Of a DNA stretch of 64,000 nucleotides, positions 19,544 to 28,306 are shown piece after piece. The stretch's first letter is position 1. Every line of letters begins with the position of its first letter. The translations under genes and the position numbers were made by a program. The notes under the pieces are model-generated. The model ran no database searches, was not told where the DNA came from, and saw nothing but the letters and a program-made list of their open reading frames with translations. Source of the DNA: Azorhizobium doebereinerae UFLA1-100 (GTDB lineage Bacteria > Pseudomonadota > Alphaproteobacteria > Rhizobiales > Xanthobacteraceae); assembly GCF_000473085.1 (NCBI RefSeq), contig NZ_KI421496.1, forward strand, positions 1 through 64,000, written 5' to 3'.

Positions 19544-21568
19544 TCAGGCGGCGCGCACGGTGTCGAGGAAGCGCTGCACCTCGGCGCGGAGCGCAACCGC
19601 CTGCTTCGACAGGTCGGTGGCAGAGGTGAGCACCTGCATGGCGGCGGTGGAGGAGGCCTGGGCGGCCCGTTCCACGCCGGCAATGTTGGAGGTCACCTCA
19701 TTGGTGCCGTCCGCCGCCTGCTGGATGTTGCGCGAGACTTCCGCGGTGGTGGCGTTCTGCTCCTCCATGGCGGCGGCGATGGCGGTGGTGCCCTCGCTGA
19801 TCTCGCCGATGGTGCGGGCGATGCCGGTGATGGCGCCGAGCACGTCCCCGGTCGACCCCTGGATGCCGGTGATGCGCTCGGAAATGTCGGCGGTGGCCTT
19901 GGCGGTCTGGCTGGCGAGCTCCTTCACCTCCGAGGCGACGACGGCGAAGCCGCGTCCGGCCTCGCCGGCGCGGGCGGATTCGATGGTGGCGTTCAGCGCC
20001 AGCAGGTTGGTCTGGCCGGCGATGGTGTCGATCAGCCCGACGATGGTGCCGATCTGGTCGGCGGAGCCGCGCAGCTCGGTCATGCGGCCGTTGGTCTGGT
20101 CCACCTCGGAGACGGCGCGCCCCGCCACTTCCGACGAGCGCGACAGGCGGGCGCCGATCTCGCGCGCCGAGGCGGACAGTTCCTCGATGGCGGCGGCCAC
20201 CGTCTGCACATTGGAGGTGGCCAGCCCCGCGGCGGCGGCGACCGCCGTGGCCTGGGTGGTGGTTTCCTCCGCCGTGGCGGTGAGGGTCTCGGCGGCCGAC
20301 TGCAGCTCGGAGGCGGCGGACGCCACGGTCTCCACCACGGCGCCCACCGCCGCCTCGAAGCTGTCGGCCAGGGCCACCATCTCCGCCTTGCGGGCCTCGG
20401 CCGCCGCGCGCTCCTCGACCGTGCGCAGTTCCCGCTGGCGCTCGGCCTCGGCGAGCCCGTCGCGGAAGACGATCAGCGCGCGGGCCTGGTCGCCGACCTC
20501 GTCCCGCCGCGCCTCATAGGGGATGTGCGCGGAGAGATCGCCATCGGACACCTGCTCCATCGCCTCGCTGACATGACGGATGGGACGCGCGACCCCGAAT
20601 ACGGAATAGATCGCGGCGCCGATGGCGGCGAGGATGGCAATGAGAGAGAAGATCAGGATCTGACCCATGCCGTTGTCGAGGGCCGTGTTGGCGAACTCGT
20701 CGGCTTCCTTCGACTGCTGGATGCCTTCGTCGGTCACTTCGCGGAGGATCTTCGCCGCCTCGGCCATGGCCGGCTGGGCGCGGTCCTTCAGGATCTTCTC
20801 GCGCGCCTGAACCTGGGCGAGGCCGTCGCGAACCGACTGGATGTAGTCGTCGAAGGCCTTGCGGGCGGCGTCGATGTCGGGGGCGATCATGGCGATGCCG
20901 CCCATCTTCTCCCGGACCGCGTCCACCGCCTTGCGCCCGGTGTCCTCGTTGACGGTGATCAGGTTCAGCTGCTTGGTGTCGTCCTCGATGATGTAGCTCC
21001 ACGACGCCATGTTGACCTGGTCGAGGATGGCTTCGAGCGGAGCGACCTCGCGCGCGCCGTCCTCGTCACCCAACTCGGACAGGCGGTTGGCGAGGTTGGA
21101 GAAGGCGACGCGTGCCGCCATGCGGATGCCGGGCCGCGCATCCATGGCGTCCATCTGCGCGGTCTCGGTCTTGTAGACGTCGGCGATGGCAACGCCGATC
21201 TGCTCGAACAGGCCCTGGAGCTTGCGGAAGACCTGACGGTCGTCCTCGTGGGTCTCGATGGCCAAGGTATCGTCCAGCCGCTTCTTGGCGGCGGTGACGT
21301 CCTTGTTGACCTGCTTCATCATGTTTTCATTGTCGAGATTGGCGAACGACAGCCGCATCTCGGCGGCGCTCACCCGGATGCGGCTGAGCAGGAGGCCGAC
21401 GTCCTGGAGCTGGTCGAAGATCCTGGCCTGGAGCCGCGCGTCCTCGGTGGCTCTGGCGATCTGCGACATGGCGATCTGCCGGCTCACGATCACCCCGGCG
21501 GACAGCAATATGAGGATGGCCGAAGCAATGCCGAGCTTCAGCCCAATTCCGAGTTTCAGCTTCATCAT
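19544..21568 (-). CDS. Methyl-accepting chemotaxis protein, tandem copy B
   Basis: A 674-residue chemoreceptor paralogous to its neighbours: N terminus [15 protein letters not shown]1 about 13-32, a helical periplasmic sensor of about 270 residues, TM2 near 300-325 ([25 protein letters not shown]), HAMP and signalling domain. The signalling domain is almost identical to copies A and C ([29 protein letters not shown]), while the sensor differs throughout, so ligand specificity is probably different. Its C terminus is DTVRAA. ATG 21568 was chosen by alignment with the other copies; an upstream in-frame ATG at 21592 is possible. The spacing to copies A and C (about 250 bases each) suggests separate transcripts. 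Confidence 0.92.
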   Translation of the reverse strand: MMKLKLGIGLKLGIASAILILLSAGVIVSRQIAMSQIARATEDARLQARIFDQLQDVGLLLSRIRVSAAEMRLSFANLDNENMMKQVNKDVTAAKKRLDDTLAIETHEDDRQVFRKLQGLFEQIGVAIADVYKTETAQMDAMDARPGIRMAARVAFSNLANRLSELGDEDGAREVAPLEAILDQVNMASWSYIIEDDTKQLNLITVNEDTGRKAVDAVREKMGGIAMIAPDIDAARKAFDDYIQSVRDGLAQVQAREKILKDRAQPAMAEAAKILREVTDEGIQQSKEADEFANTALDNGMGQILIFSLIAILAAIGAAIYSVFGVARPIRHVSEAMEQVSDGDLSAHIPYEARRDEVGDQARALIVFRDGLAEAERQRELRTVEERAAAEARKAEMVALADSFEAAVGAVVETVASAASELQSAAETLTATAEETTTQATAVAAAAGLATSNVQTVAAAIEELSASAREIGARLSRSSEVAGRAVSEVDQTNGRMTELRGSADQIGTIVGLIDTIAGQTNLLALNATIESARAGEAGRGFAVVASEVKELASQTAKATADISERITGIQGSTGDVLGAITGIARTIGEISEGTTAIAAAMEEQNATTAEVSRNIQQAADGTNEVTSNIAGVERAAQASSTAAMQVLTSATDLSKQAVALRAEVQRFLDTVRAA

Positions 21569-21818
21569 GACGTCGCAATCCGAGATGGCCAATTTCGGGT
21601 CACAACAAGGGGACGTGTGGCTTGCTCGGACCTTGCACGCATTTCGTGCATGCGAGTCTTCGTGAAGATTAAAACGTCAGCAGCAAAGCAGCGGAGATAT
21701 CCTCTTTCCAGAAGGGTCCATCATGTGGACCTGTATGCATAAGAACAGCAAGCAATATACTTAAGCGGAACCGGAGGCGGCGAGCCGGAATCTATCACCG
21801 CCTCCAAGGGCTTGAGGA

Positions 21819-23852
21819 TCAGGCGGCGCGCACGCTCAGGAGGAAGGTCTGCACCTCGGCGCGCAGGGCCTCCGCCTGCTGCGACAGCTCGGTGGCCGAA
21901 GTGAGCACCTGCATGGCGGCGGTGGAGGAGGCTTGTGCCGCCCGCTCGACGCCCACGATGTTCTCGGTCACCTCGCTGGTGCCGGCGGCGGCCTGCTGGA
22001 TGTTGCGGGCCACTTCCGCGGTGGTGGCGTTCTGCTCTTCCACGGCGGCGGCGATGGCGGTGGTGCCCTCGCTGATCTCGCCGATGGTGCGGGCGATGCC
22101 GGTGATGGCGCCGAGCACGTCCCCGGTCGAATCCTGGATGCCCGAGATGCGCTCGGAAATGTCGGCGGTCGCCTTGGCGGTCTGGCCGGCGAGGCCCTTC
22201 ACTTCCTGCGCCACCACGGCGAAGCCGCGCCCGGCCTCACCGGCGCGGGCGGATTCGATGGTGGCGTTCAGCGCCAGCAGGTTGGTCTGCCCGGCGATAT
22301 TGTCGATGAGGCTGATGATGGTGCCGATCTGGTCGGCGGAGCCGCGCAGCTCGGTCATCTGGCCGTTGGTCTGGTCCACCTCGGAGACGGCGCGATCGGC
22401 CACTTCCGTCGAATGGGACAGGCGGGCGCCGATCTCGCGCGCCGAGGCGGACAGTTCCTCGATGGCGGCGGCCACGGTCTGCACGTTGGCGGTGGCCTGA
22501 TTGGCGGCGGCTGCCACGGCGGTGGCCTGGGCGGTGGTCTCCTCGGCGGTGGAGGTGAGCGTCGAAGCGGCGTTCTGCAATTCGGTGGCGGCGGAGGCCA
22601 CCATGTTCACCACAGCGCCGACGGCGGACTCGAAGCGGTCCGCAAGGCTGTGCATCTCGATCTTGCGCGTCTCGGCGGCTTCCCGCTCCTCGATGGTGCG
22701 CTCCTCGCGCAGGCGCTCGGCCTCGGCGAGACCGTCGCGGAACACGGTGAGGGCGCGAGCCTGGTCGCCCAGTTCGTCATTGCGGGTGGCGTAGGGGATG
22801 TGGGCGGAGAGATCGCCGCCCGACACCTCGTCCATGGCGGCGCTGATCTGGCGGATGGGCCGGGCGATGCCGAAGACGGAATAGAGCGTCGAGACGATCG
22901 CGGCGACGATGGAGATGACGGAAAACAGCAGGATCTGCATCATGCCGTTCTGCTGGGCGGCGAGCGAGGCTGCGTCGGCGGCCTTGGACTGGTTCGAGGC
23001 CGTGGTGCTGGCCTGCTGCAGCAGATCGTTGACCTGAAGGGAGATCGGCCCCATGCGGTCCTCAAGGATCTTCCGCTTGAGCTGGACCTGGGCCACCCCC
23101 TCCTGCACGTACTTCAGATATTCTTCGAAGAAGTCGCGCACCGACTTGATGGTGGTGGCGATGAGCGGGTCGGTGCCGGCGGTCTGAGCGACCGAATCCA
23201 GCGTGGCGCGGCCGGCCTTGGCATTCATCTCGATGATCGGCAGCTGCTTGGAATCCTCGGTGGCGATGAAGCGCCAGGCCGACAGGTTGATCTGCTGGAG
23301 CTTGCGGTCGAGCAGGGCGAGGTCGGAGACCGCATTCTCGCCCTGGCGGGAATTGAGGTCGAGCAGAGCGGCCTTCGCGTCGTCGAGGGCGCCGTCCCAG
23401 CGCACGGTGATGCCGGTGCGCCGGTCGAAGGATTCGAGTTCGGCCTTCTGCGCCAAGGCCATTTCGCTGACCGCCTGGCCGATCTGGGTCAGGTTGGTCT
23501 TGATGCTGGCGTAGGCGTTCTTGGCGGAGGCGACGGTGGTGAGACGGCCGGCCTCGTCGATCAGGGACGTGCCTTTGGCAAGGTCGGCATTCACCTTGGC
23601 CAGGAGGCTGTCCACCTCGGCGACGGAGAAGGAGAGCCGGATGTCCTTGGCGTTCGCCTGGGCCCGGTTCAGCGCCGTGCCGGCCCCGTCGATCTTCTTC
23701 AGGATCTCGTCTTCGGCAGCGGAGGCCGCATTGGCGGTCTCGATCCGGCCGGACGCAATTTGCCTGCTAAGTATGACGCTGCCGGAAAGAAGTACCAATA
23801 TACCGGACACAATCCCGAGCTTGTAGCCAATCCCAAAACGAAAAGCAGCCAT
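21819..23852 (-). CDS. Methyl-accepting chemotaxis protein, tandem copy C
   Basis: A 677-residue chemoreceptor. N terminus [15 protein letters not shown]1 ([20 protein letters not shown]), a helical sensor of about 270 residues, TM2 ([25 protein letters not shown]), HAMP ([22 protein letters not shown]), and the signalling domain with tip [20 protein letters not shown]. The last 60 residues agree with copy A down to the C-terminal LLSVRAA. The ATG at 23852 follows from alignment; a further in-frame ATG four codons upstream is possible. It is the first of the three in transcription order and has about 300 bases of non-coding DNA before it. Confidence 0.92.
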   Translation of the reverse strand: MAAFRFGIGYKLGIVSGILVLLSGSVILSRQIASGRIETANAASAAEDEILKKIDGAGTALNRAQANAKDIRLSFSVAEVDSLLAKVNADLAKGTSLIDEAGRLTTVASAKNAYASIKTNLTQIGQAVSEMALAQKAELESFDRRTGITVRWDGALDDAKAALLDLNSRQGENAVSDLALLDRKLQQINLSAWRFIATEDSKQLPIIEMNAKAGRATLDSVAQTAGTDPLIATTIKSVRDFFEEYLKYVQEGVAQVQLKRKILEDRMGPISLQVNDLLQQASTTASNQSKAADAASLAAQQNGMMQILLFSVISIVAAIVSTLYSVFGIARPIRQISAAMDEVSGGDLSAHIPYATRNDELGDQARALTVFRDGLAEAERLREERTIEEREAAETRKIEMHSLADRFESAVGAVVNMVASAATELQNAASTLTSTAEETTAQATAVAAAANQATANVQTVAAAIEELSASAREIGARLSHSTEVADRAVSEVDQTNGQMTELRGSADQIGTIISLIDNIAGQTNLLALNATIESARAGEAGRGFAVVAQEVKGLAGQTAKATADISERISGIQDSTGDVLGAITGIARTIGEISEGTTAIAAAVEEQNATTAEVARNIQQAAAGTSEVTENIVGVERAAQASSTAAMQVLTSATELSQQAEALRAEVQTFLLSVRAA

Positions 23853-24094
23853 GGAATGCCCCACCCAGGTTGAGGTTCAAAAAATCCCGCAAAGCAAAGA
23901 TATTCAGCCTTGCCCCAACCTTGCATTCACCCTGTTCTGCCATCCCGTCAATCAAAATTGCCCACCTGTGATTGCATCACGGAAGAATGCTTGTTTGGGG
24001 GGGTGTATTTCTCAGATTGTAATTTCGCTGCGATGCAACGAGGAGTGCATGTTGCGTTGCATTCGCGGGGCTCGCCCCGCGGTGCCGCGCGCAC
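23853..24094 (-). other. Intergenic region upstream of chemoreceptor copy C
   Basis: About 240 bases without a gene and with clearly lower GC than the surroundings. It must hold the minus-strand promoter of copy C. A run of seven or more G lies near 23998-24004. I found no convincing -35/-10 pair or sigma-54 site. Confidence 0.5.
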
Positions 24095-24130
24095 AAAAAA
24101 CCCGCCCGGACCGTGCGGTCGGGCGGGTTG
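24095..24130 (-). terminator. Rho-independent terminator of the MFS transporter gene
   Basis: Read on the minus strand, AACCCGCCCGACC pairs with GGTCCGGGCGGGTT (one bulged base) around a GCAC loop and is followed by six T (24100-24095). It lies 24 bases after the MFS stop codon. Confidence 0.9.
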
Positions 24131-24153
24131 TACCGGGGTGCGGCAGGCGATCG

Positions 24154-25482
24154 TCAGGCTCGCGCCTGCGCTCCAGCGGCGGCCGGGCTGCGGCCGGTCG
24201 CGGCGAGGAAGAGGCCGATCGCCACTCCCATCACCGAGATGGCGACCAGATAATGGGCATGGGCCAGCGGATCGATCTGCAACGCCAGGGTGACGAACAG
24301 CGGCGTCAGCCCGCCGAAGATGGCGTAGGACACATTGTAGGAGAAGGACACGCCGGTGAAGGCGACCGCCGACGGGAAAGCCCGCACCATGATGTAGGGC
24401 ACGGTGCCGATGACCCCCACCGAGAGGCCGGCGAGGCCGTACAGCGGGATCAGCAGGTCGGGACGGGGGCCGATCACGGTGTAGAGCGCATAGCTCGCCG
24501 CGCCGAGGAACACGCTGCCCACCGCCAGCACGCGGCCGCCGCCGAAGCGGTCGCACAGCGCGCCGGCCAGCACGCAGCCGACCGAGAGGAAGAAGGTGGC
24601 CACGCTGTTGGCTTCCAGCGTCATGGGCGCGGGGATGGCGTGGCGGGTCTGGAACAGGGCCGGGGTCATGAGGATGACCACCACGATGGCGGCGGTGAGC
24701 AGCCAGGTGACCAGCATGGAGATGATGACCGCCGGGGTGTGGCGGTGCAGCACCACCTTGAGCGGCAGCTCGGCGGCGAGCTCACGGCGCGCCTTCATCT
24801 CTTTGAACACCGGGGTCTCCTGGAGCCAGCGGCGCAGATAGACCGAGGTGAAGCCGAACACCCCGCCCAGCAGGAAGGGAATGCGCCAAGCATAGGCCAC
24901 GATGTCCTGTTGGGTGAACACCGTGTTGATGGCGGTCGCCACCAGCGAGCCCAGCAGGATGCCGCTGGTCAGCCCGCAGGTGAGGATGCCGCAGGCGAGG
25001 CCCACATGGCGGCTCGGCACATGCTCGGACACGAACACCCAGGCACCGGGAACCTCGCCGCCGATGGCCGCGCCCTGGAGCACGCGCATGGCCAGCAGCA
25101 GCACCGGCGCGGCATAGCCGATGGAGGCGTAGCTGGGCAGGAAGGAGATGCCGAGCGTGGACAGCGCCATCAGGAAGATGGACAGCGTGAACATGCGCTT
25201 GCGGCCGGCCTTGTCGCCGAAATGGGCCATGATGATGCCGCCGAGCGGGCGGGCGAGATAGCCGGCGGCGAAGATGCCGAAGGCCTGGAGCTGCACCAGC
25301 CACAGCGGAATTTCCGGCGGGAAGAACAGCTTGCCCAGCACCGTGACGAAATAGACGAAGATGATGAAGTCGTAGAATTCCAACGCCCCGCCGAGCGCCG
25401 AGAGCACGAGCGTGCGGATGTCGTTGCCGGAGAGCGGTCGCTTGGAGGCGGCGGGATGGGTGGGGGCGGCGGGAGCGGTCAT
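24154..25482 (-). CDS. MFS transporter, metabolite:H+ symporter (MHS) type
   Basis: A 442-residue inner-membrane transporter with about 12 hydrophobic helices. The MHS/ProP subfamily is recognised by the start of TM1 (LGGALEFYDFIIFVYF), the loop 2-3 motif RPLGGIIMAHFGDKAGRKR, and RVLQGAAIGGEVPGAWVFVSEHV. A further loop, WRIPFLLGGVFGF followed by LRRWLQETPVFKEM, is also characteristic. Members carry dicarboxylates, citrate, proline/betaine, shikimate or alpha-ketoglutarate; the substrate cannot be decided here. ATG 25482 is chosen because the preceding 70 or so in-frame residues look like untranslated leader. It appears monocistronic, with a good terminator behind it. Confidence 0.93.
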   Translation of the reverse strand: MTAPAAPTHPAASKRPLSGNDIRTLVLSALGGALEFYDFIIFVYFVTVLGKLFFPPEIPLWLVQLQAFGIFAAGYLARPLGGIIMAHFGDKAGRKRMFTLSIFLMALSTLGISFLPSYASIGYAAPVLLLAMRVLQGAAIGGEVPGAWVFVSEHVPSRHVGLACGILTCGLTSGILLGSLVATAINTVFTQQDIVAYAWRIPFLLGGVFGFTSVYLRRWLQETPVFKEMKARRELAAELPLKVVLHRHTPAVIISMLVTWLLTAAIVVVILMTPALFQTRHAIPAPMTLEANSVATFFLSVGCVLAGALCDRFGGGRVLAVGSVFLGAASYALYTVIGPRPDLLIPLYGLAGLSVGVIGTVPYIMVRAFPSAVAFTGVSFSYNVSYAIFGGLTPLFVTLALQIDPLAHAHYLVAISVMGVAIGLFLAATGRSPAAAGAQARA

Positions 25483-25767
25483 AGGTGCGGAACTCTGCGG
25501 GACGCCTGAGGCGTGTTGGGGATTGCCGCAGTCCGTGCCTTGTTGCGGCGCAATATTCAAGCGCGAAATGACAATCTGACGACATCTCGTGCATACCGGC
25601 CCTGCACTGGGCGCAAGCTTTGGAAAGCCTTGCCCAGCCTTCCCCAGCGTCGCGGAACATCTTCCGGCCGGCGGTCGGGACTTCGGAATGGGGTGCAAGT
25701 GGCGCCGGGGGCGCTATGTTAGGGTCAAGACGCGCGTTCAGGCGCGCCGCCCGTGCGAGGAGCGCCC

Positions 25768-25962
25768 ATGCTGCACTGGACCATCTATCTGCTGATCCCG
25801 CTCGCTTTGGCCAGTGTCGCCGGAGTGCTGATCCTCGGCCTGTTCAACCTGGCCTCCGGCGGCTCCCCGCAGCGCTCGCAGAAGCTCATGCAGCTGCGCG
25901 TGCTGTTCCAGTTCCTGGCGGTCATCCTGGTGATGATCACCATCTACGCCATGCGGCACTGA
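25768..25962 (+). CDS. Small twin-transmembrane protein (HIG1-like)
   Basis: A 64-residue protein with two membrane helices: WTIYLLIPLALASVAGVLILGLF and, after a short polar loop (SGGSPQRSQKLMQLRV), LFQFLAVILVMITIYAM. The SQKLMxLRVLxQ loop is typical of the HIG1-domain/twin-transmembrane proteins found beside cobalamin adenosyltransferase genes in Hyphomicrobiales. HIG1 proteins are linked to respiratory-complex assembly in mitochondria, but the bacterial role is not established. ATG 25768 has GAGGAG (25757-25762) before it. The downstream adenosyltransferase starts 19 bases after the stop, so the two form an operon. Confidence 0.85.
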   Translation: MLHWTIYLLIPLALASVAGVLILGLFNLASGGSPQRSQKLMQLRVLFQFLAVILVMITIYAMRH

Positions 25963-25981
25963 AGGGGCGGACGCGGCAGCC

Positions 25982-26566
25982 ATGGTCAAGCTGAACAAGA
26001 TCTACACGCGCACGGGCGACGACGGCTCGACCGGGCTCGGCACCGGCGAGCGCGTGGCGAAATACGATCTGCGCGTCGCCGCTTACGGCACCGTGGACGA
26101 GGGCAACGCCGCCGTGGGCATCGCCCGGCTGCACCTTGCCGCCTATCCGCAAGTCGATGCGGTGCTGGCGCGGGTGCAGAACGACCTGTTCGACCTCGGC
26201 GCCGATCTCTGCGTGCCGGAGCGCCCCGATGCGCCGCCGCCGGATTTCGAGCCGCTCCGCATCGTGCCCGCCCAGGTGCGCCGGCTGGAGGAGGACATCG
26301 ACCGGCTGAATGCCGAGCTGTCCCCCCTCACCTCCTTCATCCTGCCCGGCGGAACCCCGGCCGCCGCTTATCTGCACCTCGCCCGCACCATCGTGCGCCG
26401 GGCCGAGCGGGAGATGGCGGAGCTGGCCCGCGCCCCCGGGGAGCATGTGGGGGCGGAGGCCCTGCGCTACATCAACCGCCTGTCCGACCTGCTGTTCGTC
26501 GCCGGGCGCTACGTTAACGGGCACGGCGCCAACGATGTGCTGTGGGTGCCCGGGGCCCATCGCTGA
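25982..26566 (+). CDS. pduO: Cob(I)alamin adenosyltransferase, PduO type
   Basis: Transfers the adenosyl group of ATP to cob(I)alamin to make adenosylcobalamin (EC 2.5.1.17). The 194-residue product has the PduO/MMAB marks: KIYTRTGDDGSTGLGTGERVAK at the N terminus forming the ATP site, AAYGTVDEGNAAVG, ALARVQNDLFDLGADL-like helix, SFILPGGTPAAAYLHLART, VRRAEREM, and the C-terminal YINRLSDLLFVAGRYVN. All expected ATP-binding residues (Arg in RRAER, Asn and Arg in INRLSD) are present. It lies in an operon with the HIG1-like gene. Enzymes using the product, such as methylmalonyl-CoA mutase, are not in the window. Confidence 0.95.
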   Translation: MVKLNKIYTRTGDDGSTGLGTGERVAKYDLRVAAYGTVDEGNAAVGIARLHLAAYPQVDAVLARVQNDLFDLGADLCVPERPDAPPPDFEPLRIVPAQVRRLEEDIDRLNAELSPLTSFILPGGTPAAAYLHLARTIVRRAEREMAELARAPGEHVGAEALRYINRLSDLLFVAGRYVNGHGANDVLWVPGAHR

Positions 26567-26614
26567 CCCGCGTCTTTATATCGAGCCATATAAAAATACC
26601 GCCAACCGTTCAGC

Positions 26615-26644
26615 TTGCCTTAGCGTTTTGGCTCACACTATCTT
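26615..26644 (+). promoter_or_regulatory. Candidate promoter before manC
   Basis: TTGCCT (26615-26620) and TATCTT (26639-26644) are 18 bases apart in the AT-richer gap after the pduO-type gene, about 90 bases before the manC ATG. This would start the plus-strand polysaccharide transcript. Confidence 0.4.
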
Positions 26645-26731
26645 TTGCAATGCACGCGGCGCATGACGTCGAAGCGCCTGCGCTTGAGGGCTCGGGTTGA
26701 GCCGCGTCACCACACTCCAGGATGGGAACGC

Positions 26732-28156
26732 ATGGGCATGCGCCAGAAAATCGTGCCGGTTGTCTTGGCTGGCGGCACGGGAACGCGGCTGTGGCCCCTG
26801 TCGCGCCAGAGCCTCCCCAAGCAGTTCATCTCGCTGGTGTCCCACAACACGCTCTATCAGGACACGCTGCTGCGGGTGGCCGAAGGGCCGCTGTTCCATC
26901 CGCCCGTCGTCATCACCGGCACGGATTTCCGTTTCTTCGCCAGACGCCAGGCGGCCGAGGTCGGCGTCCAGGCGGCGGTGCTGCTCGAGCCCGCGCGCCG
27001 CGACAGCGGCCCGGCGCTGCTCGCCGCCGCTGCCTATGTGCGCGAGCACCATGGCCCCGAGACCCTGATCCTGGCGCTCGCCGCCGACCATGTGGTGGGT
27101 GATCCCGCGGCGTTCCGCGCCTGCGTGGAAACCGCGGCGGCCGCCGCCGAGGCGGGCCATATCGTCACCTTCGGCATTCGTCCGCAGGGGCCGAGCACGG
27201 CCTATGGCTACATCAAGCCCGGCGCGGCGCTGGATGCGGCCGGCGCGGCGCGGGTGGAGCGCTTCGTCGAGAAGCCCGACGCCGCCACCGCCGCGCGCTA
27301 TGTGGCCGACGGTTATCTCTGGAACTCCGGTAATTTCCTCTTCCCCGCCGGCCTGCTGCTGGACGAAGGCGCCCGGCTGGAGCCCGAGACCACGGCCAGC
27401 GCCGTGGCGGCGGTGGCCGGCGCGCAGGAGGACCTCGGCTTCCTGTCCCTGGAGGCGACCGCCTTCGCCGCCGCCCGCTCGGTCTCCATCGACTTTGCCA
27501 TCCTTGAGCACACGGCCGCCGCTGCCGTGGTGGCCGGCGATTTCGGCTGGTCGGACATCGGCGCCTGGGACGCGGTGCATGCGGTGAATGACGCGGACGA
27601 CCGGGGCAACGTGACCCAGGGCGCCGTCGCGCTGATCGACAGCCGCGATTCCTACGTCTACTCCGACGGCAAGCTGGTGGCCGGCATCGGGCTCGACGGC
27701 ATTTCGGTGATTGCCACCGACGATGCCATCCTGGTGATGCCCTCCGACCGCAGCCAGGATGTGAAGGGCCTTGTCGGCGCGCTCACCGCCTCGCAGCGCA
27801 ACGAGGTGGCCGAGCACCTGAAGATGCACCGGCCCTGGGGCACCTACCAGACCATCTGCCGGGGCGAACGCTTCCATGTGAAGAAGATCGTCGTGGAGCC
27901 GGGCGGCACGCTCTCGCTGCAGAAGCATTTCCACCGCGCCGAGCACTGGGTGGTGGTGAAGGGCACGGCCGAGGTGACGCTGGGCGAGAAGGTGTTCACC
28001 GTCCACGAGAACGAATCCACCTACCTGCCGTGCGGCGGCGTGCATCGCCTCGCCAATCCCGGCCGCATCCCGCTGGAGCTGATCGAGGTGCAGACCGGCT
28101 CCTATCTGGGCGAGGACGACATCGTCCGCCTGGAAGACGTCTACAGCCGGCGGTGA
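26732..28156 (+). CDS. manC: Mannose-1-phosphate guanylyltransferase / mannose-6-phosphate isomerase
   Basis: Bifunctional enzyme making GDP-mannose. The 474-residue product has the nucleotidyltransferase domain first (PVVLAGGTGTRLWPLSRQSLPKQF, with the pyrophosphorylase signature GGxGTRLWPLSR, then LALAADHVV and FVEKPDAATA) and a type II cupin mannose-6-phosphate isomerase domain at the C terminus (HRPWGTYQTICRGERFHVKKI, LSLQKHFHRAEHWVVVKGTA). Both parts look complete. ATG 26732 is used; a second ATG two codons on is equally possible. It feeds the gmd/rmd pair downstream, and so GDP-D-rhamnose. No phosphomannomutase gene is in the window. Confidence 0.97.
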   Translation: MGMRQKIVPVVLAGGTGTRLWPLSRQSLPKQFISLVSHNTLYQDTLLRVAEGPLFHPPVVITGTDFRFFARRQAAEVGVQAAVLLEPARRDSGPALLAAAAYVREHHGPETLILALAADHVVGDPAAFRACVETAAAAAEAGHIVTFGIRPQGPSTAYGYIKPGAALDAAGAARVERFVEKPDAATAARYVADGYLWNSGNFLFPAGLLLDEGARLEPETTASAVAAVAGAQEDLGFLSLEATAFAAARSVSIDFAILEHTAAAAVVAGDFGWSDIGAWDAVHAVNDADDRGNVTQGAVALIDSRDSYVYSDGKLVAGIGLDGISVIATDDAILVMPSDRSQDVKGLVGALTASQRNEVAEHLKMHRPWGTYQTICRGERFHVKKIVVEPGGTLSLQKHFHRAEHWVVVKGTAEVTLGEKVFTVHENESTYLPCGGVHRLANPGRIPLELIEVQTGSYLGEDDIVRLEDVYSRR

Positions 28157-28170
28157 GGCTTGGGTCGGTG

Positions 28171-28193
28171 CCGCCGGCGGGTTGCGCCGGCGG
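28171..28193 (+). terminator. GC-rich hairpin after manC
   Basis: CCGCCGGCG (28171-28179) pairs perfectly with CGCCGGCGG (28185-28193) around GGTTG, followed by GCCAGTGTTCTAAAC. It is 15 bases after the manC stop; the weak T content makes partial termination likely. Confidence 0.45.
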
Positions 28194-28306
28194 GCCAGTG
28201 TTCTAAACCAGGGTGACGGGACGCCCCCGAGCCACCCGGTTCGCCGGGCTGTCGTCCCGAACGTCTCAGAGCCGGAGCCCGCCCGCCGGGCGCCGGGATC
28301 GGAACC

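Noticed and set aside
19361-21742. A 793-codon plus-strand open frame opposite chemoreceptor copy B
   Set aside because: Antisense shadow; a similar shadow occurs opposite copy C, which follows from the similarity of the receptor genes and not from a second gene family.
24161-25500. A plus-strand gene rich in His, Glu and Gly opposite the MFS transporter
   Set aside because: Shadow of a membrane transporter with clear MHS motifs; the plus translation is low-complexity only.
26615-28156. Possible alginate or colanic acid locus, from manC and gmd
   Set aside because: No algD, alg8 or wca genes are present; the rmd gene and ABC-2 exporter point to an exported D-rhamnose-type polysaccharide.
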